DNA of 64,000 nt from the NCBI GenBank assembly GCA_030145625.1, contig JAQYVF010000008.1, positions 1 to 64,000 of the forward strand, in the 5' to 3' direction. This document shows positions 44,678-53,186 of the stretch, one piece after another. The notes under the pieces are model-generated. The model saw only the letters and a program-made list of their open reading frames with translations. It did no database searches and was not told the DNA's origin. The translations under genes and the position numbers were made by a program. Source of the stretch: Desulfocapsa sp. (GTDB taxonomy: Bacteria; Desulfobacterota; Desulfobulbia; Desulfobulbales; Desulfocapsaceae). The first letter of the stretch is position 1, and each line of letters starts with the position of its first letter.

Positions 44678-45447
44678 ATCTTCCAGGCTGGTTGCTTGGA
44701 ATTCCAGATCGCTTCAAGATCCTGCTTATCCCTGAGTGCATCCATACATTTCCAGAAACCATGGTGTTTGAAGGCGGTAAGTTGCCGATCACGGGCCAGG
44801 CCTTCCAGGGTGTCTTCTTCCAGCATCTGGGTATCAGAATGTTCTGGGAGATAGGAGAAAATGCCAGGGCTCATGACAAAAAAACCGCCGTTAATCCACC
44901 CACCATCCCCAAGTGGTTTTTCATGAAAATGAGTGACTATATCGTCCTGATCAATACCGACCAGTCCGAAACGTCCAGCTGGCTGGACTGCGGTGACTGT
45001 AGTAAGTTTCTTCTGTTTTTTATGAAAGGCCAGGAGTTTTTGCAGATCTACATCTGCCAGTCCATCGCCGTAAGTGAGGAAAAAATCTTTTTCGCCAAGG
45101 TAGCGCCTGACCTGCTTCAGACGTCCGGCTGTTAGAGTATGAAGACCTGTGTCGACAAGAGTAACCTTGAAGTTTTCGGAGTTTGTACGATGAATGGCCA
45201 GGCTGTTGCTGGCTAAATCGACTGTGACGTCTGAGTTGTAGAGATAGTAGTTAATGAAATAATCTTTAATCATGTAGCCTTTGTAGCCCAAGCATATAAT
45301 GAAGTCGTTGAACCCTTGAGTTTCGAAGATTTTCATGATGTGCCAGAGAATAGGCTTGCCGCCAATTTCGACCATTGGTTTAGGCTTAAGGTATGATTCT
45401 TCCGATATTCTTGTACCTAGTCCGCCAGCTAATATAACAACTTTCAT
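44668..45447 (-). CDS. rfbF: glucose-1-phosphate cytidylyltransferase
   Basis: 259 residues, nucleotidyltransferase fold. The N-terminus MKVVILAGGLGTRISEESYLKPKPMVEIGGKPILWHIMK is the RfbF signature, and VTVDLASNS and DGLADVDLQKLLAFHKK follow. It makes CDP-glucose from CTP and glucose 1-phosphate, the first step of CDP-3,6-dideoxyhexoses. A 164-nt gap separates it from the upstream methyltransferase, so it may have its own promoter. Confidence 0.95.
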   Translation of the reverse strand: MKVVILAGGLGTRISEESYLKPKPMVEIGGKPILWHIMKIFETQGFNDFIICLGYKGYMIKDYFINYYLYNSDVTVDLASNSLAIHRTNSENFKVTLVDTGLHTLTAGRLKQVRRYLGEKDFFLTYGDGLADVDLQKLLAFHKKQKKLTTVTAVQPAGRFGLVGIDQDDIVTHFHEKPLGDGGWINGGFFVMSPGIFSYLPEHSDTQMLEEDTLEGLARDRQLTAFKHHGFWKCMDALRDKQDLEAIWNSKQPAWKIWK

Positions 45448-45611
45448 AAGATCCTATCTGTTTGATTCCATAACGAGATTACAGGGTTTGAGCAAAATAC
45501 AAAAATGAGAGAGGTTAATAATAAATTTACTAAAAAAAATAGTAAAATGGAAATGGAAAGGGTCCAAGTCACAACTCTATTTGTGAGACTACCGGTATTG
45601 CCCGGCTACAC

Positions 45612-46838
45612 TCAATAAACACGTAACTCATCATACAATTGAACTATTCGTTCAACGGGAACACCCAATTTTATGCAGTTTTCAACTATTATGTTTTGAC
45701 TCCCGTAGCTGGAGACCACCAATGTTGTTTTTGACCAATCGATCGTAGTTATTTGCTCTGGCGTATGTATATGTATGCCACGCCATGATTTCCCATGCTT
45801 TATGGGGTCGCTGTCTATGATGGCAAAGACACTGCTGTTGTTTTGAAATAGGCTGGTTGTCTGATAGAGAAATTCTGTATGAAGTCCGGCTCCCCATATA
45901 ACGTATTGTGGAGTTTTTTCTATTTTATTCAATCTGTTGTTAACACCTTCCAGTGCATTATACCATGCTGATAGATAGCGGTATAATGAGCCTGTATCTT
46001 CCCTGTTGCCGCTAATGTCTTTAACTGTTTCATGAGGTGCAGCTAATACTCGGCAACCGTTATAATCAGGCTGTTCAAGCCATTCTTCTATTTTCCATCC
46101 ACTTCGTAGTAAACAGTTAGTTAAGCTGCGGCGACTAAAGTGGGTCATATGTTGCACAGAAAAAAAGCCATTTATATCATTAGTGATACCGTTCTCTAAA
46201 ATTGGAACTTCAACAACCAGTTGTGTACTAGGTTGGGCAATCTTTCGTAAATTATTTAATACTCTTAGGGGATTAGGTAAATGCTCCAGTACATGAAACA
46301 TGCTTATTGTGTCAATAGGCTTTTCATAAAAGAATTTGTCAAAATCACCTAAAACAAAATCTATTCGCTTCTCACTGTGGTTTTTACGTCCTCTTGTGAT
46401 TGCTTGTTCATCAATATCGATACCTACTTTTTTTATATCTTTAGGAAGGCGAGCCAGAAACTGTCCATCGTAACATCCTACATCAAGAAATCGACTACCG
46501 GCACTAAGAAGACCTTGTGCCTTTAACCAGTCAATCTGTTCAACGGGGCGACCTTCTGATGATCCATAAGATTGACCTGCTTCAGCAAATAATATTGAAA
46601 AACCATACTCTGAGTAACAAGGGTTCAGATATATAGCGAAACATTCATGACATTGATTAACTCGTACCGGTACACGTTTTGAAGAAACGGATGAGTCGCT
46701 GAAAAACTGGAAATTTTTAAACTCTGATACTGTTTTTGTATGAATTGCTCCGCAGATTGGACAAGGTCTATAATACACCAACTCTGGTATGGTCGTATTT
46801 CCAGCGTGAGAGTCAATTGCTGTCCAATGAATACTCAT
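45612..46838 (-). CDS. sugar C-methyltransferase-like protein
   Basis: 408 residues in three parts. An N-terminal zinc knuckle (CPIC near 27-30, CHEC near 64-67), a class I SAM domain (SRFLDVGCYDGQFLARLP, FHVLEHLPNPLRVL), and a C-terminal Rossmann-like domain (YVIWGAGLHTEFLYQ, IIDSDPIKHG; about 310-408). This is the Methyltransf_13/11/14 layout of TylC3-like sugar C-methyltransferases, though an exact substrate cannot be read. It overlaps the pseF start by 4 nt, so it belongs to the Maf-Pse operon. It might methylate a Pse or deoxyhexose intermediate. Confidence 0.85.
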   Translation of the reverse strand: MSIHWTAIDSHAGNTTIPELVYYRPCPICGAIHTKTVSEFKNFQFFSDSSVSSKRVPVRVNQCHECFAIYLNPCYSEYGFSILFAEAGQSYGSSEGRPVEQIDWLKAQGLLSAGSRFLDVGCYDGQFLARLPKDIKKVGIDIDEQAITRGRKNHSEKRIDFVLGDFDKFFYEKPIDTISMFHVLEHLPNPLRVLNNLRKIAQPSTQLVVEVPILENGITNDINGFFSVQHMTHFSRRSLTNCLLRSGWKIEEWLEQPDYNGCRVLAAPHETVKDISGNREDTGSLYRYLSAWYNALEGVNNRLNKIEKTPQYVIWGAGLHTEFLYQTTSLFQNNSSVFAIIDSDPIKHGKSWRGIHIHTPEQITTIDWSKTTLVVSSYGSQNIIVENCIKLGVPVERIVQLYDELRVY

Positions 46839-47530
46839 TCTCTTTCCTGTTCCATTATTTTAAATAACAATTCTGCATGATACCAATCATCGACTGTGTC
46901 AATATCTAACACTCTCCAGCTTGGTAGTAAGACAACGGTGGTCTTCTCATTGAAGCCTTTTGACGGTTCGATCCAGGCTTTGGCATAGGCCCAATAAAAT
47001 TGACCGGCATCATGAACGGCTTCAGGGAGATCCTGAGAGCGTGAGTTAAAATGTTCTGGGAAAAACATCTTTACTCCTCCGCTGTCCTGAATGGAAAACG
47101 ATCGAAAAATAGGGTAGGTAAAACGAGTTGCCGCAAACACGCTCTCCCATTTGTCCTGATTCAGTAATGTTAATCCGTTTGCCAAATCTTGTTGTTGGAT
47201 GAAAGGTGCAGTCGCGTATATGCAACAGACTTCTTGTATATCCATTCCGGAATTAATAAGCCATTTGACAGCATGACTTATCACCTCATGGGTACCGGTG
47301 AAGTCATCAGAAAGCTCAGGTGGTCGTATAAAAGGTGTCTCGGCACCAAATTTATTGGCTACCTTAGCTATCTCCTGATCATCAGTAGAAACAATAACCT
47401 TATCAAATAATCCACTTTTCTCTGCGGTTTCAATGGAATGAGCGATAATAGGCTTTCCGGCAAAGTCGCGAATGTTTTTTCGCGGGATACGTTTACTTCC
47501 TCCCCTGGCGGGAATAATTGCAACTCTCAT
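46835..47530 (-). CDS. pseF: CMP-pseudaminic acid cytidylyltransferase
   Basis: 231 residues with the acylneuraminate cytidylyltransferase motif IIPARGGSKRIPRKNI (5-20). Further segments VSTDDQEIA, YATAPFI and QFYWAYAKAWI match PseF. It activates pseudaminic acid (or a related nonulosonate) with CTP for transfer to flagellin. It follows pseC by 40 nt. Confidence 0.93.
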   Translation of the reverse strand: MRVAIIPARGGSKRIPRKNIRDFAGKPIIAHSIETAEKSGLFDKVIVSTDDQEIAKVANKFGAETPFIRPPELSDDFTGTHEVISHAVKWLINSGMDIQEVCCIYATAPFIQQQDLANGLTLLNQDKWESVFAATRFTYPIFRSFSIQDSGGVKMFFPEHFNSRSQDLPEAVHDAGQFYWAYAKAWIEPSKGFNEKTTVVLLPSWRVLDIDTVDDWYHAELLFKIMEQERE

Positions 47531-47569
47531 ATCATCTCATTGTAACTTAAAGAAGTACGTTGGTTGAAG

Positions 47570-48733
47570 TCACAGCTGTAAGGCTTCTTGCAGTGCGACA
47601 ACGACTTTATTCAACTGTTCGTCTGTCATCTTGGGATAAAGTGGTAGACTTATTGCTTCATTGTAATAGGATTCAGCTTGAGGGAAGTCACCTTGTTTAA
47701 AACCAAACCGTTGATAGTACGGTTGGGTATGTATAGGGATATAGTGAATATTCACCCCGATATCCTGTTCTCTGAGTTTTTCAAACACATGTTTTCGGTT
47801 AACGATATTTTTCTCTTGCTGCAGACGAATCACATAGAGGTGGTAGGCAGAGTATCCGTCGCTATGCTGATAAGGGATTGTCAGTGGAAAGTCAGCAAGA
47901 AGTTCATTGTATTGTTCAGCAAGGGCATGTCGTCGTGTAACATAATGATCCAATCGTTTGAGTTGACTCAGGCCCAATGCAGCCTGCAAATCTGTCATGC
48001 GGTAATTATAGCCTAGGTCTATCTGCTGGTAGTACCATGGCCCGTCAGGTTCCTGAGTCATTTGCTCGGCATTGCGGGTAATGCCATGACTGCGTAATAG
48101 CGCTATACGATTGGCGAGTTCGGTATCGTTAGTAAGGGCAGCTCCACCCTCAGCTGTGGTAATAATCTTTACAGGATGAAAACTGAAAACGGTGATATCG
48201 CTATAACGACAATTGCCAATGGGGGCATTCAGATATTTACCTCCGATGGCGTGGGAGGCATCTTCTATGATCTTAAAACCGTATTTTTGTGCAAGTGTGT
48301 GGATAGCTTGCATGTCACAGGGTTGGCCACAGAGGTGGACAGGGATAAGGATTTTTGGGAGTTGCCCCGACTGTTCAGCAGCAATCAGTTTTCTTTCCAA
48401 TGATTTTGGACAGAGGTTGTAGGTGTGTGGATCAATATCAACAAAATCAACTTTAGCACCGCAGTAGAGACCACAATTTGCTGAAGCGACGAAGCTGATC
48501 GGGCTGGTCCATAGCCAATCTCCCGGTCCCAAGCCAAGTGCTAAACAGGAAAGGTGAAGGGCAGAGGTTGCAGAATTTATGGCAATTGTATGCTTGGTAT
48601 TACAATATTCTGCTATTGCCTTCTCAAAGTGAGGCACCATTGGCCCTTGAGTGAGGAAATCAGAATTGAGGGCATCAATGACAGCATCGACATCAGCCTG
48701 AGTGATATCTTGGCGACCGTAAGGAATTGTCAC
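47570..48733 (-). CDS. pseC: UDP-4-amino-4,6-dideoxy-altrose transaminase
   Basis: 387 residues, DegT/DnrJ/EryC1-type PLP aminotransferase. IPYGRQDITQADVDAVI, AINSATSALHLSCLALGLGPGD and the PLP-Lys in FSFHPVKIITTAEGGA (near 188) match PseC. It aminates the 4-keto sugar made by PseB. It starts 3 nt after the pseB stop, consistent with coupled translation. Confidence 0.95.
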   Translation of the reverse strand: MTIPYGRQDITQADVDAVIDALNSDFLTQGPMVPHFEKAIAEYCNTKHTIAINSATSALHLSCLALGLGPGDWLWTSPISFVASANCGLYCGAKVDFVDIDPHTYNLCPKSLERKLIAAEQSGQLPKILIPVHLCGQPCDMQAIHTLAQKYGFKIIEDASHAIGGKYLNAPIGNCRYSDITVFSFHPVKIITTAEGGAALTNDTELANRIALLRSHGITRNAEQMTQEPDGPWYYQQIDLGYNYRMTDLQAALGLSQLKRLDHYVTRRHALAEQYNELLADFPLTIPYQHSDGYSAYHLYVIRLQQEKNIVNRKHVFEKLREQDIGVNIHYIPIHTQPYYQRFGFKQGDFPQAESYYNEAISLPLYPKMTDEQLNKVVVALQEALQL

Positions 48734-48736
48734 TGC

Positions 48737-49741
48737 TTAAATCTTACCAATTTTATCGTGGTTTTTCTTAATCCACTGCCGCAAAGTTTCAATGGACATC
48801 CAGTCGGTATTGTTATCTGAACGATAGGAAAAATCTGCTGATACTTTTTTTCCATTATTTATTCGTTCAGGATCACAATCCCAGCTGTGAATTGCTGGGA
48901 GTATCTTAAAGTAGTTGTCATATTCATAGGTATATAGAGCGTCATCAGGACTGATCATCTGCTCATGAATTTTTTCGCCGGGTCGGATTCCAACTATTTC
49001 ATGTTGTGCTTTTGGGGCAACTGTCTTTGCGATATCGGTGATGGTCATGGATGGGATCTTCTTGACATAAATTTCACCACCTATCATATCTTCAAATGCA
49101 TGCCAAACCATATCAACACCTTGTTCAAGGGTGATCATGAAACGTGTCATGCGATCATCAGTGATCGGCAAAACGTCCTGTTTTGCAATGCTGATAAAAA
49201 AAGGTATCACTGAGCCGCGTGATCCCATAACGTTTCCGTAACGAACAGCAGCAAATCGTGTATTTTGCCCTCCGGCATATGAATTACCAGCTATAAAAAG
49301 CTTATCTGAAACAAGTTTGGTCGCACCGTATAAATTAATTGGGCTGCTGGCTTTATCAGTTGAAAGGGCTACAACCCGCTTAATTTTACTATCTATACAA
49401 GCATCAATCAGGTTCATTGCTCCGTCGATGTTCGTCTTTACACATTCAAATGGATTATATTCAGCTGTTGGCACTATCTTTGTTGCAGCGGCATGGACTA
49501 CGTATTCGATACCATCCAGTGCTCGATGCAGTCGTCTCTGGTCACGTACATCTCCAATAAAAAAACGAACTCGTTTGTCATTTCCGTAGAGCTTGGCCAT
49601 TTCCCATTGCTTCATTTCATCCCTGGAATAAATAACGAGCCTTCGAGGGTTGTATTTGGCAAGAGTTAATGGAATAAAAGTATGTCCAAAAGAACCAGTT
49701 CCTCCTGTAATCAGGATAGAAGAATTTGTTAGCATGTTCAT
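48737..49741 (-). CDS. pseB: UDP-GlcNAc 4,6-dehydratase (inverting)
   Basis: 334 residues, extended SDR with GGTGSFG (13-19), AATKIVPTAEYNPFE and the STDKASSPINLYGATK segment typical of FlaA1/PseB. It converts UDP-GlcNAc to UDP-2-acetamido-2,6-dideoxy-4-keto-arabino-hexose, the first step of pseudaminic acid synthesis. It lies between maf and pseC in one minus-strand run. Confidence 0.96.
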   Translation of the reverse strand: MNMLTNSSILITGGTGSFGHTFIPLTLAKYNPRRLVIYSRDEMKQWEMAKLYGNDKRVRFFIGDVRDQRRLHRALDGIEYVVHAAATKIVPTAEYNPFECVKTNIDGAMNLIDACIDSKIKRVVALSTDKASSPINLYGATKLVSDKLFIAGNSYAGGQNTRFAAVRYGNVMGSRGSVIPFFISIAKQDVLPITDDRMTRFMITLEQGVDMVWHAFEDMIGGEIYVKKIPSMTITDIAKTVAPKAQHEIVGIRPGEKIHEQMISPDDALYTYEYDNYFKILPAIHSWDCDPERINNGKKVSADFSYRSDNNTDWMSIETLRQWIKKNHDKIGKI

Positions 49742-49764
49742 CCTCTAAAAATCAGTTTGTTCAG

Positions 49765-51825
49765 TTAAGTATAGAACTCGATCTCTATCTCACTTTCTAT
49801 AGATTCCAGAATTTTTGCCAAATCCTCCCTGATGTCATGAATATATTCGATTAATATTTCTTTGGCTTTTGCGAAAAAATGTGCAGCGGATGCATCATCC
49901 TTTTCCATAGCTGTTTGTATATAGATGTTATTAATAAATTGTTTGAAACCAAAAGAGAGAAGTGATGTGGGGAGGAAGTGTGTCTGGTTGTTTCCGATAT
50001 CTACGGCCTTATACAGGAGAGAGAGGGTATTAATGATTTCTTCTCTGGTTTGGGGAACAGAATCCATAAAACCGAGCAGGGCTTGAAAATATTGTTCGAT
50101 TTGCTCCATTTGTTCAGTTTTGAGACGTTCTAAAATCTCTTCAGACGAATAATGGTTGTTGAAGCAGGACGATATCTCCTTACGCAGTCGAACTTTTTGT
50201 ATTTTCTTGGGGAATTTAATCGGTAGATTTTCAAATGCCACAGGAACTGTACCTGAAATTAGGGCACCTTCGCCAACATTGAACCACTGTATCTCAGGAT
50301 GGAGTGCTATCCTTTGTTCAGAGGTTCTATGGGACCAGGATAACGCTGTGGTGGTACGAATCACAGCCCCTAAATTTCCAGGTAAATCGGGGCACACTTG
50401 TTCGACGACACTGTCATCAACAGATTGGACATCGTAAATGGTGTTTGAGGCATGCATGTTTTTTCCGTGAACCGGTGCGCCATAGTCGACACCAAAGAGA
50501 TAAACCTCGTTTACTCCCAGTTCGGCTGCCATTGAAATACCAGCGTTGGTTACGGTTGGGTTGACGGCTGTGGTTACTGCGTAATCATTTCCTAATAAAA
50601 TGGATCCGGGATCTTTGAATTTTTGAAAAACGAGAGTTTCCTTGAAGTGTTTGTCTATCTTTGGACTCACTACATTAAGCTTGAGTAGTGATACTTGCTT
50701 CATTAAATTGAGGTCATGCCTTTCTTCAATTTTTTCTCTATGCCATGTTCGTTCCTGTATAACTTGGTAGTCAGGTATTATCCCGGCATTTAGCAGTGGA
50801 GTGATAGCTGATCCACAGCAAATGATGATAGCATCATCTTGATATCTTTTGATATAGTCTATTGTGTCGTTTAGTGATGGTCCACTTCCAATGATGAAAG
50901 CACGAAAATAGTGTTCTGTCTTTTGTCCTGAAAAAACTTTATTATTCTTTTGTATGTTTCTAGCACTGAAATAGAATCCAATTCTTTGATCTTCATACCA
51001 ACCTGAATCAGATTGGTGTCTTTGAAATTCATCTGTTTGCTCTTCTTTCTCGATTATCTCATTAATAAATGTGGCATTGTTGAAATGGCTGAATCGATAA
51101 AAACAGCTTGTGAGGGGGACAAAATTCTGCTGAATGAAAGCCTGGCCACGGTTTATTAAGTTATCGGGTGTTGCGGCAACTACCAGATTTATGCCTTTGC
51201 CTTTGCCTTCAAAGTACTTGAAGATAAGTTGCCAGGGGATTGTGTAGAGAGAGGTGTAAAAGAGGTCCAGGTGAGGTTCGTAAATGGTTATGAAGCTAAT
51301 TTTTTTTTGTTTGAGCAATTCGGTCAGGTGGTAACCAAGACCTATTCCATACACTCTGATAAATGGGAGATAATCAGTGCTGTAGCCTTGTAAAGGATCG
51401 AGTTCTAGTGCCGTTAACTTTAATTCGTGAAATATACCGATATCATATAAACTGTCCATCATTGTAACCTGAATCGGATTGTTTCGTTGCCATCTTTCAT
51501 CAGCACTTTTTAAATAATTTGCTGGTAATTGGCTATTGCATGCCAGGTTTTTAATGTTTTTATGAATAGGGGTTAGAATATCATTGATGGTGGATGCGTT
51601 ATAAATCAGTGTCTGATCAGGCATGTGCAGGATATTGGGACTTCCATCCTGATTACTGCACAGACGATACTCCTGACATTTGTGTGTAATTACTGAGTTG
51701 TATAGTTCTGGTTGATGTCCTTTTAGGTATTCCAGGTTCTGTTCGAACATCTCATTTCTATAATTTTCCGGCAGCAAGGTTATAGTTTTGCTGTTAGATA
51801 TCTTATTGTTATCAGTAGTTGGCAT
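49765..51825 (-). CDS. Maf-type flagellin glycosyltransferase (DUF115)
   Basis: 686 residues, motility accessory factor family. The central DUF115 domain has AFIIGSGPSLNDTIDYIKRYQDDAIIICCGSAITPLLNAGIIPDY and YLFGVDYGA. Maf proteins transfer nonulosonic acids such as pseudaminic acid to Ser/Thr in flagellin in the cytoplasm before export. It heads the maf-pseB-pseC-pseF operon, which strongly supports this. A long N-terminal domain (about 1-300) and helical C-terminus are typical. Confidence 0.93.
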   Translation of the reverse strand: MPTTDNNKISNSKTITLLPENYRNEMFEQNLEYLKGHQPELYNSVITHKCQEYRLCSNQDGSPNILHMPDQTLIYNASTINDILTPIHKNIKNLACNSQLPANYLKSADERWQRNNPIQVTMMDSLYDIGIFHELKLTALELDPLQGYSTDYLPFIRVYGIGLGYHLTELLKQKKISFITIYEPHLDLFYTSLYTIPWQLIFKYFEGKGKGINLVVAATPDNLINRGQAFIQQNFVPLTSCFYRFSHFNNATFINEIIEKEEQTDEFQRHQSDSGWYEDQRIGFYFSARNIQKNNKVFSGQKTEHYFRAFIIGSGPSLNDTIDYIKRYQDDAIIICCGSAITPLLNAGIIPDYQVIQERTWHREKIEERHDLNLMKQVSLLKLNVVSPKIDKHFKETLVFQKFKDPGSILLGNDYAVTTAVNPTVTNAGISMAAELGVNEVYLFGVDYGAPVHGKNMHASNTIYDVQSVDDSVVEQVCPDLPGNLGAVIRTTTALSWSHRTSEQRIALHPEIQWFNVGEGALISGTVPVAFENLPIKFPKKIQKVRLRKEISSCFNNHYSSEEILERLKTEQMEQIEQYFQALLGFMDSVPQTREEIINTLSLLYKAVDIGNNQTHFLPTSLLSFGFKQFINNIYIQTAMEKDDASAAHFFAKAKEILIEYIHDIREDLAKILESIESEIEIEFYT

Positions 51826-52355
51826 TTCGTTTTGTTATTGGCTGGTGTTGCTGATGAGTGTCTTCTGTGGATTATCCGAATTTACTGATTTAATCTTATC
51901 AAGTGAGAACTCTCAATTGAGCAATTTGTTTTGTGTAAAGAATGTATCGTAATTGCTTTATTTAAAAGGGCATCGCGGTTGGTATTTTTTTTTTGATGCC
52001 ATATTTTACTTTATGGTACGGGATAGAAAAAAACAAGGATTGGGTATTTTACCTATTGAAAAAACTATGTTTTAGCCTAATAACCAGAGGGACCACGAAG
52101 TTTGTCGTCACTTCAAGCAATAGAAGAACAATCGGAACCAGGGACGCAAGAGATATATTTTGCATTGAGGGTAAAAAAATATTGGGTGTATGATGATGAC
52201 AAGAGATAATGAAAAAATACATACATCTCTTAATGTTACTCGGTATTAGTACAACTTTCTGTTGCAGTAGGGACAGCTGTCCTGTTGTTAGGATGTTAAA
52301 TTAGCAAAGATGTGACAGGATATGATTAATGAGCTAATTGGATTAGCACAGGCGC
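51826..52355. other. 530-bp intergenic region
   Basis: Between maf (minus) and the fliW 3' end. The track ORF at 51993-52193 has no ribosome site and is not convincing. A 31-codon ORF at 52209 is listed separately. No clear promoter for maf is recognised. Confidence 0.45.
52209..52304 (+). CDS. possible 31-residue lipoprotein-like peptide
   Basis: MKKYIHLLMLLGISTTFCCSRDSCPVVRMLN reads like a lipoprotein signal (two Lys, hydrophobic run, Cys at 18-19) that stops soon after the lipobox. The ribosome site is weak (AAGAGA). It may be the decayed 5' end of a lipoprotein gene or a chance ORF. Confidence 0.2.
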   Translation: MKKYIHLLMLLGISTTFCCSRDSCPVVRMLN

Positions 52356-52775
52356 TTACCCTGGAAGGGGGGTTTTAGATTTGTAGTTCGATTTTTCTAA
52401 AATAACCTGTATCGCCCTGTTGGTTTCTGGGGAGAAAAGGATAGGAGCTGCAAGGTTGACGGTTATTTTCTGATCCGGTGGGACGGTTACTACACTTAGG
52501 AAAAAACAATCATCATTTTCTTCAATTTGTAATGTACTTCTCTCGGAAGTGTCAGGAATAACCTTGTAGTCCAGAAAGAAATTAGTCGGGTCAGTAAGAA
52601 CGAATGCAATATCGGAATCATCCACACTCTGAATCCAGAAGAGCGGTCCTTCTTTTTTGTTCGGCATTACAATGAAGTGGTGCAGCGTTGGGAATCCGAT
52701 CATTCCAGCGGGGAAATGGAGAAGGTTTTCAGGGTCGTATTCAATTTCACCAAAACGTGTCTGTATTTTTCTCAT
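52356..52775 (-). CDS. fliW: flagellar assembly factor FliW
   Basis: 139 residues with the family features FGEIEYDPENLLHFPAGMIGFPTLHHFIV and DIAFVLTDPTNFF. FliW binds either flagellin or CsrA. When flagellin is exported, free FliW binds CsrA and relieves repression of flagellin translation. Its ATG overlaps the csrA stop (ATGA), so both are made in fixed proportion. It is the last gene of the flgM-flgN-flgK-flgL-csrA-fliW run. Confidence 0.96.
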   Translation of the reverse strand: MRKIQTRFGEIEYDPENLLHFPAGMIGFPTLHHFIVMPNKKEGPLFWIQSVDDSDIAFVLTDPTNFFLDYKVIPDTSERSTLQIEENDDCFFLSVVTVPPDQKITVNLAAPILFSPETNRAIQVILEKSNYKSKTPLPG

Positions 52776-53014
52776 TTCTTTGTTTTTCCGGGTGAAAGAT
52801 TCAAACTTATGGCGTCAAGGTCGGTTATGTCCCACTGCGATGCCTCAAGGTTCTCGCGAGTAATCTTATCGTAGAGTTCCTGTCTGTAGATCTTTCGATC
52901 TTTGGGGGCATCGATTCCTATGCGAACACCTCCTCCTTTTAGTTCAATAACTTTTATTGTTACATCATCGCCGATAACAATTCCTTCACCGGCTTTTCTG
53001 GTTAAAACGAGCAT
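52772..53014 (-). CDS. csrA: carbon storage regulator CsrA
   Basis: 80 residues, MLVLTRKAGEGIVIGDDVTIKVIELKGGGVRIGIDAPKD, complete. CsrA binds GGA motifs in mRNA leaders and usually blocks translation. The C-terminal extension past residue 60 is typical for species with FliW, which uses it for binding. The likely target in this window is the flagellin leader at 16846-16886. Confidence 0.97.
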   Translation of the reverse strand: MLVLTRKAGEGIVIGDDVTIKVIELKGGGVRIGIDAPKDRKIYRQELYDKITRENLEASQWDITDLDAISLNLSPGKTKK

Positions 53015-53186
53015 GGGTTGCTCCAGGAAGATTATTACATAACATCTGAAAATAAATACTGAATGGGTTCATGCTATGCGGAATAAAAAAGAATGTCAAT
53101 TAGTGTGGATATTTTTTTAGAAATGAGTTGCTGCCTCCTATCCCTATCCTGGAAAATCTTAAGGGCAATATGCCAAATAACCCATT

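Noticed and set aside
43586-45447. dTDP-rhamnose operon
   Set aside because: The dehydratase and nucleotidyltransferase match RfbG and RfbF (CDP-glucose type), and no rfbA, rfbB or rfbD genes are present.
51993-52193. 66-residue ORF in the maf-fliW gap
   Set aside because: No ribosome site, unusual composition and no recognisable domain.
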